Shown: piece after piece, positions 11,091-24,737 of the stretch | Numbering within the stretch: position 1 is the stretch's first letter | Layout of the letters: each line of letters starts with the position of its first letter | Source of the DNA: Camellia lanceoleosa | Lineage: Eukaryota > Streptophyta > Magnoliopsida > Ericales > Theaceae | Assembly (NCBI GenBank): GCA_025200525.1 | Contig: CM045763.1 | Coordinates: 89,819,470-89,883,469 of the forward strand | Direction: 5' to 3' | Length of the DNA: 64,000 nucleotides | The notes under the pieces: model-generated | Database searches by the model: none | Told to the model about the DNA's origin: nothing | Seen by the model: the letters and a program-made list of their open reading frames with translations, nothing else | Position numbers and translations under genes: made by a program

Positions 11091-14000
11091 ACGACCGAAG
11101 TGGACAAAATTTACAATGGTATAGATGACATAAATCTTTCTACAGTTGTTTTTGAGACAAATCTTGTCGGAAATTCTAAAGAATTGTGGGTGGACACTAG
11201 TGCTACCCGCCACATCTGTGCCGACAAAAAGATGTTCACATCTTATTCTGTAGTGGACAATGGCGAACAACTTTTTATGAGTAACTCCTCGACTTCTAAA
11301 GTTAAAGGATAATGAAAGATTATTCTAAATATGATATCTGGAAAGGAACTCACTCTCAACAATGCGCTGCATGTACCGAACATTCGCAAGAATTTAGTCT
11401 CCAGATCTCTATTGAGTAAAAATAAGTTTAGGCTAGTGTTTAAGAGTGATAAATTTGTACTTACTAAGAATGGGATGTATGTAGGAAAATGTTACATGTT
11501 TGATAGCCTTTTCAAAATAAATGTAATGACTGTTGTCCCCTCTATTATTAATAATAATACATCTTCTTCTTACTTGCTTGAGTCTTCAAATTTATGGCAT
11601 GGTAGATTAGGACATGTTAATTATGGATCTTTGCGTAGATCAATTAATATGGAATATTTACCTAAATTTGACATTGATTTAAATCATAAAAGTGAAATTT
11701 GTGTTGAGGCAAAATTAACTAAAACTCCTTTTCATTCAATTGAACGAAATACGGGGCCAGTTGAATTAATTCATAGTGATATTTGTGATTTTAAATCAAT
11801 TCAAACTAGAGGTGGGAAAAAATATTTTATCTCTTTCATAGATGACTATACTAGATATAGTTATATTTATTTAATTCGAACCAAGGATGAAACTTTAGAA
11901 ACTTTTATTCAATGTATGAATAAAGTTGAAAATCAACTTGGTAAGAAAATTAAAGAACTACGAAGTGATAGAGGTGGTGATTATAATCACATTTTGGTGA
12001 GTTTTGTAAAGAACATAGGATAATTCATCAAACCACCGCTTCTTACTCACCTTAGCAAAATGGAATTGCTGAAAGGAAAAATAGAACTTTAAAAGAAATG
12101 ATGAATGTCGTGTTAATAAGTTCTGAATTACCTCAGAACTTGTGGGGGGAAGCAATACTTTCTATTAATTATATACTTAATAAAGTACCCCGAAAGAAAG
12201 TGAATCAAACACCTTATGAAATGTGGCATGGAAGAGTACCAACCTACAAATACTTAAAAGTGTGGAGAGTGTTTAGCTAAAGTGGCTATTCCTAGTCTTA
12301 AAAAGACTAAGATAGATCCTAAAACTACTAATTGCATATTCATAGGTTATGCCATGAATAGTAGTGCATATCGATTTTTGATTCATAAATCAAAACATTC
12401 CGAAATGCATGTAAATACTATTATTGAATCTTGGAATGCAACGTTCTTTGAACATATATTTTCAAATAAGACTGGACAAGAGACTAGTACTAATAAAAAA
12501 TCTTATGATGTCATTTCTAGTCATGATCAAGAACAAGATCAACAACAAGAACAAGAGATAAATCAAAATAAGGAAGAGGAACCTAGGCGTAATAAACGTG
12601 TTAGAACCTTAAAATGCTTTGGTCCATATTTTCTAATATTTTTGTTAGAAAATAAGCCTTTAACTTTTAAAGAAGTTATATCCAGTCTTGAGGCTCCTTT
12701 ATGGAAAGAGGCTGTAAATAGTAAAGTTGAATCCATATTGCAAAATCACACTTGGGAATTGGTGGATCTGCCACCAGGTTGTAAACCTCTTGGGTATAAG
12801 TGGATTTTCAAGAAAAAAATGAAAGCAAGTAGATCAATTGACAAATACAAGACAAGACTTGTAGTCAAAGTATATAAACAAAAAGAAGGTCTTGATTACT
12901 TTTGACACATACTCACCAGTTACTAGAATAACATTCATTAGAATACTAATTGACATTGCATCTTTGAACAGTCTACAAATTTATCAAATGTATGTAAAAA
13001 CCACTTTCTTAAAAGGTGAGTTAGATAAAGAAATTTACATAGAACAACTAAAAGGATTTTTTGTTCTAGGGAAAGAAAAAAAAAAAAGGTGTGTAAATTG
13101 GTTAAATCATTATATGGTTTAAAACAAGTGTTACAGCAATGGTATGAGAAATTTGACAAGGCAATGATGTCAAATGGATTTAAAATTAATAAATGTGACA
13201 AATGTGTTTATATTAAAAACACAGGCAAAGGTTATGTGATAGTATGTCTTTATGTGGATGATATGCTCATCATAGGTAGTAATAATGACATGATTAAAAC
13301 TATCAAGAAAATGTTGGATAAACATTTTGACACGAAGGACATGGGGATTGCTGATGTAATACTTGATATGAAAATTACCAAAATATCATAAAGTTATGCT
13401 TTGTCACAATCACATTACATTGAGAAAATACTTGACAAATTTAGCAAAAATGATGATCATCTTGCTAGAATACTTGTGGATGTTAATTTGTTTCTTTCTA
13501 AGAATGTACAAGAAAGTATTTTTCAACTAGAGTATGCCAAAATTATTGGAAGCTTAATGTACTTGATGAATTGCACTTGCCCGGATATAGCTTATGTAGT
13601 AAGTAAATTAATTAGATATACGAGTAATCTAGGAGGAGAACACTGGAAAGCAATTATAAGAGTTTTAAGATATCTCCGATTTACTCGTAATATAGGGCTT
13701 AATTATACTAGATATCCAGCAGTACTTGAAGGATACTGTAATGCAAGTTGGATATCGGATACTAGAGACTCAAAATCCACCAGTGGGTATACCTTTACTC
13801 TTGGTGGGACGGCTGTATCTTAGAAATCTTCTAAACAGACTTGCATTACTAAGTCTACTATGGAATTAGAATTTATAGCTTTAGATAAAGCTGGAGAAGA
13901 AGCAGAATGGCTTCATCATTTCTTTGAAGATATTCCAATGTGGCCAAAACCGGTGCCTGTTATATGCATACATTATGATAGTCAATCAGCAATAGGTAGT

Positions 14001-14202
14001 GCACAGAGTCATATGAATAACGGTAAGTCACGACACATTCGTCGTTGACATAACACCGTAAGACAACTACTCTCTAATGAAATTATTTCCATTGAATATG
14101 TAAAGTCTAAAGACAACATAATGGATCCACTAACCAAAGAGTTAGTAAGAGAGTTAGTTAAGAATTCATCGACGGGAATGGGTCTTAAGCTTGTTAAATA
14201 AG
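11091..14202 (+). pseudogene. Copia A pol remnant (protease, integrase, RT, RNase H)
   Basis: The domains are in copia order. The aspartic protease region (about 11185-11300) shows WVDTSATRHIC, with the catalytic D-T/S-G-A altered to DTSA. The GAG-pre-integrase zinc region (LWHGRLGHVN, about 11597) has lost one Cys. The integrase core contains HSDICDF and LRSDRGGDY, with the final Glu in NGIAERKN after an in-frame TAG at about 12053. RT begins near 12650 and contains YVDDM at about 13252. RNase H spans about 13730-14100 and ends in the TAA at 14200-14202. Frameshifts occur near 11312, 12260, 12900 and 13080, and stops near 13390 and 13821. The element is dead. Plus-strand orientation matches its LTRs. 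Confidence 0.9.
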
Positions 14203-14598
14203 AGTTACCACAACGACAACCCAACCTAGTTGACTAAAGATCCCAAGATCTTTGTTCAAAGGGGCAACTGAGTTGGGTATGATTCATAAGGATCACTAGA
14301 GAGTGAAACTCCTACCCATTTCTATGATGCTATAGTGATGTCTGCAGCGTTTTAGGTTAAGTAATACTTTTAATAATTCTTATATCTACGAATACCTAGT
14401 GGAGTATAACAGGATACTCTTCATAAGAATCACCTATGTGAGTGTGAACTGGGCCGGTTCTATGAGATTTGTGAAGGGCTACAACTTTTTAGAGCACTCA
14501 TAAAAGACCAGGTTGTTCAGGGCTAAAATGAACACAATAATGAGAACTAAACCGTATCTGGTGATATACTATGTGAGTTCTATTGTCTTGGTTTACGC
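14203..14598 (+). other. Copia A post-pol untranslated region
   Basis: Noncoding sequence between the pol stop and the inserted solo LTR, beginning with CCCAAGATCTTTG at about 14242, a block commonly found after pol in plant copia elements. It resumes at about 26983-27173 before the 3' LTR. No gene is seen. Confidence 0.6.
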
Positions 14599-15025
14599 TG
14601 TTAAGTTTTTATTCTTAACAATCTCGTTTGACAAAACTCCTTTCAGTTGTAATTTTATTTGATTTTTTATTTCAGTGAGGCTATAAGTTTTAGATGCGAA
14701 TCCAACCCGAATTGTGTCTTGTAGAGAAGTTTCAGAAGTTAATTCTTTCATGTTTGCCACTTCGCTGACTATGTTGGATATTAGGGTTTATAGTTGGATT
14801 TCCTTTGGTAGTTTTCTTTGATGTTTGATTGAGTATTCATGTCACGACCCGAACCCGTCCCTATGGGTTAAGGCCATAACCGGTCAGTAATCACGAGATT
14901 ACCTACGGCCTCAAACCAAATAAAACAAAACTCATCAGAAAAAAGGGGCCAAACGGAAGCAAATTTAAAACTTTGTCCATAGAGCTGTGCTTATATGCAC
15001 ACCATAACATTCCAAACATTCATAT

Positions 15026-17351
15026 TGTCACGACCCAAACCCGCCCCTATGGGTTTAGCACCATAACCGGCCAGTAATCCGTGATTACCGAAGGCCTGCT
15101 AATGTAAAAGATGTCTGAATATGTAGGATGGCGGAAGCCAAAACAGTAATAGAAGATGTCCAATGAGCTGTGACAGTCTGTATGCAAAAAGACTTTTCAT
15201 ACATATGCACATTCAGAACCAAAACAATATAGTACATGCATCATATACAGACATCAGGTTAGGGACTGAATCTCTACCATAACAGTACAGTACAAGTCTA
15301 TACAGTATTACAAAACAAAGGCAAAAAGGAAAAATCTAAAACACCCCAAAATAGCCTTGGCTTGAACAGATCTAGAACCTCGAAGTGAGGCACAAAGGTT
15401 GGCTTTGACAAAATAGGAGCTTAGCCTGACGCTTCTAGTAACGGTCCGGTGCCTGAACATCTATATATATATATGAGCAGTAAGCTAAAGCCCAATGAAT
15501 AACATATGCGTAAAGAGATTAAGAATGAATGTCTTTTCAGTATTAAAAACAGTCATTTATTAGTATATCAGTCATTCAGTTTGTGGCTCATATTTCATGC
15601 CATAGCAATCATTCAGAAACTATAATAGTCATATGCGGTATATCCAATAGCAAAACAGTACAATAGGTCTTAACAGACCAAACAGTCAATTGATTGCCAT
15701 CATATCAGTAAACAGTAGTGGTTCCAAACATGGGAATTGACAAAGATCTCTGCAAAGAAGATGACAAAGACTGAATAAAGAAATTGCTATGGATGCCACA
15801 AATACAGTTCAAAAATAGGACAAACATTCATTCAGTAAGAAATATCATTTCAGAAAGCAGTACAGTTGTTCATTCAGAAAATATTCATGATTGAACATAT
15901 CTTTATAACATTATTACTCACAGAGCACTGGGCTACAGATAGGTTAAAGCGTCCCCGGATGCCAATCCTACAGTTACAGAATGAACACACACTAAGTTAT
16001 ACACTTGGGTTTAATAACTTAACCCCTAACTTGACTCGGTGTGGTTCTACATCAATATCCTTATTAAGATGCCTTAAACTAGGACTAGGAATGCCTAGGA
16101 TGGAATGAGGATGCAAAGATGCATATAAAAACACTTTTCAAAATTTTCAAAAAACAGGGGTCTCGCTCGAGCGTGGCTTTCTACGCTCGAGCAGACATGC
16201 AGACAAAGGAGCACCGCTCGAGCGTGACTTCCTTCGCTCGAGCGGACTATAAAAGTACTGGATGGGTGAAATTCACGCTCGATGGGCGCTCGACCCCCGC
16301 TCGAGCGTGAGACACAAGTCCTCGCTCAAGCAGACTGTAAACACATGCAAAGTACTGGATACACGCATTTCACGCTCGGGCGTTACTTTCCCCGCTCAAG
16401 CAGACTGCATGAACCCAGAGTGTACGCTCGAGCGTGAAGTTCCCCGCTCGAGCGTGAGTCCAAAATCTGGAATTTCCAAATTTGAATCTCAAGCTCAAAA
16501 CTCAACTTTAAAGCATCAAATTCGATCCTTTTGGGCTAATTTTTTGAAAAACACTTGTAAACTCATAATATGACATGTTTCAAAGATCAATTTGAGAAAT
16601 CAAAGCACAAATGTAGTTCAATTAAACACAATTTCAAAGAGGTTTTCATGAACATGAAGAACATATGACATGCTTGAATTCTAGTGAATTCTAATGCCTC
16701 AAAACATGATCCAAAACAAGATTAAACTCAAAACCATGATAAACTCATGGACTAGAACAAGAATGTAAACTTACATGCAAGATATAGTTCAAATGCAAGC
16801 TTAAGAAGATGGCTCTCCTACCTTAGACTTTGAATTTCAAGTGTAAAAGCTCAATTATGCAAGACTCCTTCAATTTCTCTAAAGTCTCCAAGCAATTTTG
16901 ATGAACTCAAGTTTTCTCCTCACTCTCACTCTCTCTAGTCGATTTAGGCTTAGAAAATAGAGAACAATTGATGCATCAAATATGTAGTAGGCTTTAAGCA
17001 TGAATTGATAAGTGGTCCACTATCATGGCACTAAGGTAAATAAGTCCAACTATTGTAATTTGTCATTGTTTGACCTAATTTAGTCATACCAAATCAATTT
17101 TCAATTAAATATACCATAGAATCACATTAATTCTAATTAACACAAAGCATTAATCGATTTCATATTCGGCCGACAATAAGGCCTTCGATTTGTAGTTTAA
17201 AACATAAAACATGAACAGATCATTTAACGGGGAATAGATAGAAATGCAATTCAACTAATACACTAAATCAATCAATTCAGAATTTCAGTCAATTAGTCAC
17301 TTAACATGCTTAATCATAGATTAGCACTAATTAGTGGTGAGGGTTGTCACA
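15026..17351 (-). mobile_element. Solo LTR C (gypsy-type, 2326 bp)
   Basis: The segment begins TGTCACGACCC and ends GGGTTGTCACA and is flanked by the perfect 5-bp duplication CATAT (15021-15025 and 17352-17356), which interrupts the LTR of gypsy B. Its outer edge (CCCCTATGGGTT, ACCGGCCAGTAATC) resembles the matching edge of LTRs B and D, but the interior differs, so it is a related but distinct family. No protein domain is present. By analogy with B it lies on the minus strand. Confidence 0.85.
16164..16454. repeat. CGCTCGAGCG palindrome cluster in LTR C
   Basis: At least five perfect copies of the decamer CGCTCGAGCG (for example at 16164, 16215, 16235 and 16445) and several one-mismatch copies are spaced mostly 20-50 bases apart. 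Some neighbouring copies are joined by GTGACTTCC-like spacers. Confidence 0.9.
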
Positions 17352-17698
17352 CATATGTTAATAACTCACATTAAAACATGTACTAACACAGAACACTGTA
17401 CATACAGGATCATACAAGTTTAAGTCAGTCGAACCCAAGACTTATATACAAAAGTAGTCCAATGCTTTCGCCAACATAACAAAACTATGAACAAAGGACA
17501 AAAGCGAGGACAGTCTCCTACGTGAGACGTTTGGGCTGACTCCTCAACACTTTGACTGTTTCTCACAATTTCACCGAAACTGGTTCTGGACGTCCCTTGG
17601 CTCACCTACATGTACATGAATGAGCGTAAGTGAAAACCCAGTGAATAATATCAAATAAGGAAGATACATAAGCAATTTTTGAAACAGTTATAGCAAAC

Positions 17699-17880
17699 GG
17701 CCTTCGGCCCAATCATTTGTATCAATCGGACTTCGGCCCAATCGTTTATGTCAATCGGCCTTCGGCCCATTCATTCATGTCAATCGGCCTTTGGCCCAAT
17801 CATTCTTGTCAATTGGCCTTTGGCCCAATCATTCTTGTCAATCGGCCTTCGGCCCAATCATTCATGTAAATCGTTGTCCA
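17699..17880. repeat. 29-bp minisatellite in left LTR of gypsy B (about 6 units)
   Basis: Tandem units with the core CGGCCTTCGGCCCAATCATT, each containing the small inverted repeat GGCCTTCGGCC or a variant. The matching array in the other LTR has about one unit more. Confidence 0.9.
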
Positions 17881-18200
17881 CCATTCAAATTAATGAACTT
17901 ACAAAACTTACATAGAAGTAAACAATTGGACAACAACATATTTCAAATATCTTGTAAGATATTACTCACAGTGATCGGCTTGTGGATTTGCCCTGGAGCT
18001 TGACCCTACACATCATATAACACATATGGGTCACAAATAATTCAATCCGTTCTTTAATTCACATATTGCTCTTTAGGCTTCATCCTTATCTCTTTAACTC
18101 AATTACAATGCTTAATGCATGCCTAAGAGTACTTAGAAGTAAAAGGAAACGGAAAACAGAACACAGAATGCATTTCCAAAATTTCAGAAAACAGGGTCCC

Positions 18201-18424
18201 CGCTCGAGCGTGGACTTCTCCGCTCGAGCGGACCTTAAGGCCTACAAAAGTACTAGTTATGTCATATTTACGCTCGAGTGTGCATTTCGACGCTCGAGCA
18301 GAAGGCCTCTCTACATGGCTCCACGTTCGAGCGTGAACTTCCCCTGCTCGAGCGGGAGTCATGTCTACAAAAAAATGCTGGGAGCCCGTTTTTAACGCTA
18401 GAGCAGCGGTTTCCTCGCTCGAAC
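18201..18424. repeat. CGCTCGAGCG palindrome cluster in left LTR of gypsy B
   Basis: Perfect decamers at 18201-18210 and 18221-18230, followed by variants with one or two changes (GCTCGAGTG, GTTCGAGCG, GCTCGAACG) to 18424. They occur as pairs joined by TGNNCTTCNC-like spacers, as in LTR C. Confidence 0.9.
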
Positions 18425-19446
18425 GGACACAAAAATTCTGAAAAACCCAGAATTATTCTTTGAGCTCAAATTCGACATTCCAATCACCATTTATGCACAT
18501 AGTAGCTCAAACTTCAAATATACTTGTGCTAACATGCACCAACATCAAATTACAACACAATGAAGTTCAATTTCTTGAATTACTTATATGTATGCCTCAA
18601 ATTAACCCAAACTCATCACCAATACATCAAATTCAAACATGCAAAACTCACACCTCCATGATCTATACTTGCATGTGAGAAATATTCATTATTCTTAACT
18701 TATTTGGTGAAGAGGTGATCAAATACATGGATTTCAAACAAGATTCAACATGGATTATACACATTGTGTTCAAATATGGAAATTCATAGCAATTTTCTAC
18801 ATGCATGTGTTCTAAGACTTCAAATTTAACAAAACCAACTCATTTCATGCTCTTTATCATCATTCAACTTTGAATTTACAATTTACAAACAAAGTCCATG
18901 AATCAAGGTTGGGTTACTCACCTAGGAGCCTTAATTCTCACAAATTATGGTTGATTCTCGAGTGTAGCTTCAAGATCACCAAGTTTCCTAGCAAAATCTC
19001 TATTTTGAGCTCCTTCCCTCTCTAGGTTCGGCTCCCCCCTCTCTTTGGAGCACAATATCAGATTTTTGAAGTCAAGTATAGGGATTAAGTGCATAGTGCC
19101 CTTCCTACATAAGTTTCCACTAGTCCCAATTTTTAATACTAAATAATTTGAGTATTACACCACTAATTAAATCAATTTAATCTGATCCGAATCAATTTCC
19201 AATTAAATTTCTCCGTAGGCTCTAAAAATTATGCTAATCACAATGGCTTGATCAATTTCGGATTCTGTGGCCGATAAGGCCTCCAATTTAAATTCTAAAG
19301 CAGATAATCAAACAGATATTCCTACGGTGAACAAATAAAAATTCAAAACCACATATTTTCACATAACGGCACACAAAATCATATCAAACACATAATCATA
19401 TTCACATTAAGGACCAATTAGCATAATACGGAACAGGGTTATCACA

Positions 19447-19461
19447 GTCTTCCCCCCTTTA
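19447..19461 (-). other. Polypurine tract of gypsy B
   Basis: On the minus strand it reads TAAAGGGGGGAAGAC directly before the 3' LTR. This is the primer site for second-strand DNA synthesis. It overlaps the pol stop codon (19459-19461). Confidence 0.85.
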
Positions 19462-22400
19462 GGAAGTTTGGTCCTCCAAACTTAATTTACCTTCGTCGGG
19501 AAACAAATGTAGGTAGCGTAGTCGCATTTCCTCCTCTTTTTCCCATGTAGCATCCGTCCCATAGTGTTCTTTCCATTCCACTTTCACCATTGGGATGGAC
19601 TTACTTCTCAATTGTCTCACTTACCGGTCAATGATTCGTTCTGGCCATTCGGCGTACTCCATATTTTCATCTAAAGCTACTTGGTGATAATCAATCACAT
19701 GGAACGGGTCTCGAAGATAACCCCTCAGCATCGACACATGAAATACATTATGGATTTGCTCGAATCTCAGTGGCAAAGCAACTCTATAGGCAACCGGACC
19801 AAGCCTTTCCAAAATTTGAAACAGCCCAATGTAACGGGGCGACAACTTGCCATTTTTCCCAAATCTGACTAGGCCTTTCATCGGGGAAACACGAATGAAC
19901 ACATGGTCGCCAACCTCATACTCAAAAGGTCTTCTCCGAACATCTGCATAATTCTTTTGTCGGTCTTAAGCTGTTTTGAGCCTTTGTCGAATGGTTTTGA
20001 TCTTTTCAGAAGTGTCTTGCACAATTTCAGGCCCAAGTAAAGCTCTATCTTCGACTTCTGTCCAACAAATCGGTGATCTACACCTCCTACCATACAAAGC
20101 CTCATATGGTGCCATACCGATGCTGGAGTGGAAGCTATTATTGTATGCAAACTTTACAAGTGGCAAATAGTCTCCCCAACTCCCCTGAAAATCTAAAGCA
20201 CACATTCGAAGCATATCTTCCAAAGTCTGAATTGTTCATTCTGATTGCCCATCCGTCTGTGGATGGAATGCAGTATTAAATCTCAATTCTGTTCCCATAG
20301 CTTCCTGCAAACTTTTCCACAATCTAGATACAAATTTCGGATCTCTATCCGACACAATAGATACCGGAACTCCGTGTAAATAGACAATCTCATCAACATA
20401 TATTGTAGCCAATCTATAAGCATTAAACGTAGTTCTAACTGGAAAAAAATGTGCAGAGTTAGTTAGTCTATCAACTACAACCCAAATAGAATCCCTACCT
20501 CGAGAAGTCCGAGGTAGGCCAACAACAAAATCCATAGTCACATGCTCCTACTTCCATTCAGGAATAAGGAGAGGTTGTAGTAGACCGCCTGGTTTCTGAT
20601 GTTCAGCTTTAACTTGCTGACACTGAAGACATTTGAACACATTCTGCAATCTCTTTCTTCATTTTAGGCCACCAATAGTTTTGTTTCAAATCTCGATACA
20701 TTTTATTGTTACCTGAATGCATGGCAAACACTGATTTATGGGCTTCATCTAAAACCCTGTTCTTTAGTTCCAAAATATTTGGGACACACATTCGATTTCG
20801 AAATCTCAACACTTCATTTTCAATGCTGAACTCTATTTTCGGACTTGTCTCAAATTCATCAATCACTTTTTTGAGGAATTCATCCTCGTTCTGTTTCTGT
20901 TTAATTTCTTCAATGATTGCCGGTTCAGCTGAGATAGCGGCTATCAATCCGCCCTGTTCACACAATACCATTTCAATTTCAGACTTCTCAAAATCTTGCA
21001 AGATCTCTTTCTGCTCGGTAAGTAAACAAGCCATACTCCCTGTTGATTTTCTGCTCAAGGCATCAGCAACTGTATTGGCTTTCCCGGGGTGGTACTGAAT
21101 CTCAAGATCACAGTCTTTTATCAGTTCAAGCCATCTCCTTTGTCACATATTCAGCTCTCTCTGTGTAAAGAAGTATTTCAGGCTCTTGTGATCTGTGTAG
21201 ACTTCACACTTTGCCCCATACAAATAATGCTGCCAGATTTTCAAAGCAAAAACAACTGCGGCCAATTCTAGATCATGTGTTAGGTAATTTTTCTCATGTG
21301 GCCTTAACTGCAGAGAGGCGTAAGCGATAACCCTTCCGTTCTGTATTAACACACAACCCAAACCTTTATAAGACACATCACTGAAAATTATAAAATTTTC
21401 CGTACCTGACAGTAGTGTCAAAATCGGTGCAGTGGTCAATCTTGTTTTCAATTCATGAAAGGCTGATTCTCTTTCATTGTTCCACTCAAAAGGTTGCCCC
21501 TTGCGTGTTAGTTGGGTAAGAGGCACAGCTATTTTCGAAAAATCTTTCACAAACCTCCTGTAGTACCCAGCTAAACCCATAAAACTACGGACTTCTGTTA
21601 CATTGGTCGGTATAAGCCAATTTACAATTGCCTCTATTTTCTGTAGGTCCACTAAAATCCCTTCCTTGTTGATCACATGCCCTAAGAAAACAACTTCATC
21701 CAACTAAAACTCACATTTCTTTAGTTTAGCAAACAATTTCCTTTTCCCTAAGTATTTGCAGGACAGTTCTCAAATGCTGTTCATGTTCAAGTCTATCTTT
21801 AGAGTATATCAAATGTCATCGATAAAAACCACAACAAATTCGTCAAGGTAGGTTCTGAAAATTCGGTTCATTAGGTCCATAAATACTGCCGGAGCATTAG
21901 TTACTCCAAATGGCATAACAAGAAGCTCAAAATGTCCATACCTCGTTCTGAATGCAGTTTTCTCAACATCCTCTGCATTAACTTTCAGCTGATGATACCC
22001 GGATCTCAAATCAATCTTAGAAAACACCTGTGATACCTACAACTGGTCAAATAAGTCATCAATACGGGGTAGGGGATATTTGTTCTTTATTGTTACCTTG
22101 TTCAATTCCCGATAATCGATGCACAGGTGTAGGGTTCCATCCTTCTTTTTCACAAATAATACTGGTGCACCCCAAGGCGAAGTGCTAGGTCGAATAAACC
22201 CCTTGTCAAGCAGGTCTTGCAACTGTTCTTTCAATTCTTTCATTTCGACAATAGCCATCCTGTAGAGAGTCTTAGAAATAGGCTGGTGCCTGGCACAGTT
22301 TCAATAGTAAACTCTATCTCCCTATCTACCAATTCCCCTAGTAATTCATTTGGAAACACATTTAGAAATTCTCTAACAATAGGGATATCATTCAATTCAA

Positions 22401-22990
22401 CACTCATGGATTATTCAGACAACACATAGCACAAATAACCCTGGCACCCCTTCCTGATTAGTTTACATGCTTTCATTGCAGATATCAAATAAGGTGGAGG
22501 CACTACCCCATTACCCACAAACACAATTTCCTTATGTTCTAGTGGTTTAAACACAACCCGTTTTGTCACACAATCAATGGTGGCACAATATTTGGTCAAC
22601 CAATCCATGCCCAAAATTACATCAAAATGCCTAAAGTTCAAGGGCAACAAATCTACATATAGGATAGCATCCTCAATACGCATGTCACAAAACCGGTATA
22701 TGGATTCACACAATACAGATTCCCCAGATGGAGCAGATACACATAGCAGATATGGCAGTAATTCTAGAGGTCTATTCAGTCTAGATGCAAATGCACATGT
22801 TACAAATAAGTGTGTTGATCTAGAGTCAATTAACACAAAGGCATCCTGATTACATATAGAAATAGTACCTAAGACAACTGCGTTAGCATTCCAGGTATCG
22901 CCCGGAACAAGCGCAAAAACTCTCCCTTGTCTCACGGTATCTCCGGGGGGAGTAGATCTCGTAGCATTTCCCGGTTTTGGGACTGACGCT
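19459..22990 (-). pseudogene. Gypsy B pol remnant (PR, RT, RNase H, IN, chromodomain)
   Basis: Read on the minus strand from high to low coordinates. The aspartic protease (about 22930-22600) has the catalytic Asp-Ser but Arg in place of the expected Gly (LIDSRSTHLF). RT (22258-21700) has [15 protein letters not shown] and FIDDI, followed by a one-base frameshift at about 21800. RNase H is at about 21430-21145 and contains [10 protein letters not shown]. The integrase zinc region and core lie at about 20760-20240 (DFVVGLP, SDRDPKF, FHPQTDGQSE), then the C-terminal domain to 19623. After a TAA at about 19618 the frame continues into a chromodomain-like tail (VEWKEHYGTDATWE, about 19580-19540). 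Stops at about 21140, 20237 and 19967 fit C-to-T changes. Confidence 0.9.
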
Positions 22991-23955
22991 GTCGAACTAG
23001 CAGCAAATTTTTCATTGTTCTGTTTGCAATCTCTGGCCATATACCCCTATTTACCACAATTAAAACAAGCTCCTGACGCACAGTAACAAACCCCACGATG
23101 CCTATTACTACAAATAGTACACAACGGGGTTGTATCTCGAGAAGAATTAGAAGTATTCGAGGAGCCCATATTTTGCTTCTTTGAAAACTTCTTCCTTGAA
23201 AAGAAGCTCTGCCTTTTACTACCCTTCCAGTCAGTTGTCGGTTTAGTTTGTCTAGCTATATTAGCTTATGATATTATGGCCCTATCTAGTACCCCAATGT
23301 AGGTTTCCAGCTTCAAGAAATTCACCCTATCTAGGATGTCGCTTCGAAGCCCGCCTTCAAAATGTCTCGCCTTCTTATAGTTTGTATCAATCATGAGTGG
23401 CGCAAACCTGGCCAATTCAGTGAATTTGGCCTCGTACTCGGCTACAGTCATACTGTCTTGCTTCAGTTCCATGAATTCTGCCACCTTCCTATCCCGGACA
23501 CACTACGGGAAGTACTTGTCATAGAAAATTTTCAGAAATTTTGCCCAATCAGCATCTTTGTAATTCTCACGCATTAACATCCACCATTTTCTTGCTTCGT
23601 CTTCTAGCATAAAGGTGGCTAGAAGCACTTTCTGTGTCTCCGAACATGAGAACACTTCAAACAGTTTTTTGATGCCGAAAACCCAAGCTTCAACTTTCAA
23701 AGGATATAATCCACCATGGAACTGTGGTGGTTTCATTTTCTTAAACTCTTTGGTGAGAGCTATGGTTCGGTCATCATTCTGATTATCTGGCACAGGAGGT
23801 GCTGGAAGTGGAGGTGGAGGATGTGGCTGCTGCCACTGTTGTTGCCATTCCTGTTGTTGCCTCAATGTCTCTACCATTTCCTGAATCAGTCTTTCCATTC
23901 TATCCAGTCTGGCAGTAGAATATTCCTCTATCTCATCACCTCTTGTTCTCACCAT
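22991..23955 (-). pseudogene. Gypsy B gag remnant
   Basis: Starts at ATG 23955 with MVRTRGDEIEE, a Gln- and Pro-rich linker, then KPPQFHGG and LEDEARKWW, characteristic of plant gypsy Gag capsid. A stop at about 23503 breaks the frame. Sequence resumes with MAEFMELKQDSMTVAEYE, the second half of capsid (23484-23266). The zinc knuckle (about 23075-23025, CFNCGK..GYMARDC) has a stop inside and Tyr in place of its His. Gag would form the particle shell. It is non-functional here. Confidence 0.85.
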
Positions 23956-24190
23956 CTGATTAAACTTGCATTATACTTTACACAAAAGATACACAAGTAT
24001 GCATATACTAAAGAGCATACATAATCAAATAATTTGAAATGCAAGCAGTTCACATACTTATAACACATAATTGTTCACATTTAACAGTAAAGCATATTCT
24101 TGATGTTTTCAGATTCATACTTATTACATGAATACATCCTAGATCTTTTCTAGACGTTTATTGCTCTTTTGGACAAGTGTATGAGTTATT

Positions 24191-24209
24191 AACTCATGCT
24201 CTGATACCA
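24191..24209 (-). other. Primer binding site of gypsy B
   Basis: The minus strand reads TGGTATCAGAGCATGAGTT, matching the initiator-methionine tRNA primer site found in many plant retrotransposons. It lies three bases from the 5' LTR edge, which fixes element orientation. Confidence 0.9.
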
Positions 24210-24737
24210 CTCTATCACGACCTGAACCCGCCCCTATAGGTTAAGGCCATAACCGGCTAGTAATCACGAGATTACCTACGGCCTCAAACCAAATAAAACA
24301 AAACTCATCAGAGAAAATGGGCCAAACGGAAGCAAATTTAAAACTTTGTCCATAGAGCTGTGCTTATATGCACACCATAACATTCCAAACATTCATTTGT
24401 TAATAACTCACATTAAAATATGTACTAACACAGAACACTGTTCATACAGGATCATACAAGTTTAAGTCAGTCGAACCCAAGACTTATATACAAAAGTAGT
24501 CCAATGTTTTCGCCAACATAACAAAACTATGAACAAAGGACAAAAGCGAGGACAGTCTCGTGCGTGAGACGTTTGGGCTGACTCCTCAAAACTTTGACTG
24601 TTTCTCACAATTTCACCGAGGCTGGTTCTGGATATCTCTTGGCTCACCTACATGTACATGAATGAGCGTGAACGAAAGCCCAGTGAATAATATCACATAA
24701 GGAAGATATATAAGCAATCTTTGAAACAGTTACAGCA

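Larger units (their letters stand above)
14840..19446 (-). repeat. 3' LTR of gypsy B, interrupted by solo LTR C
   Basis: The segments 14840-15025 and 17357-19446 align with the 5' LTR at 24213-26499. The plus-strand edge reads TGTCACGACCC and the inner edge GGTTATCACA. Total LTR length without the insertion is about 2276 bp. It carries a 29-bp minisatellite and a CGCTCGAGCG cluster (listed separately). Open frames inside, including 18066-18395, are not genes. Confidence 0.9.

Noticed and set aside
17699..17880. Regular short repeats resembling a CRISPR array
   Set aside because: They are back-to-back 29-bp minisatellite units without unique spacers, inside a plant LTR and repeated in the partner LTR.
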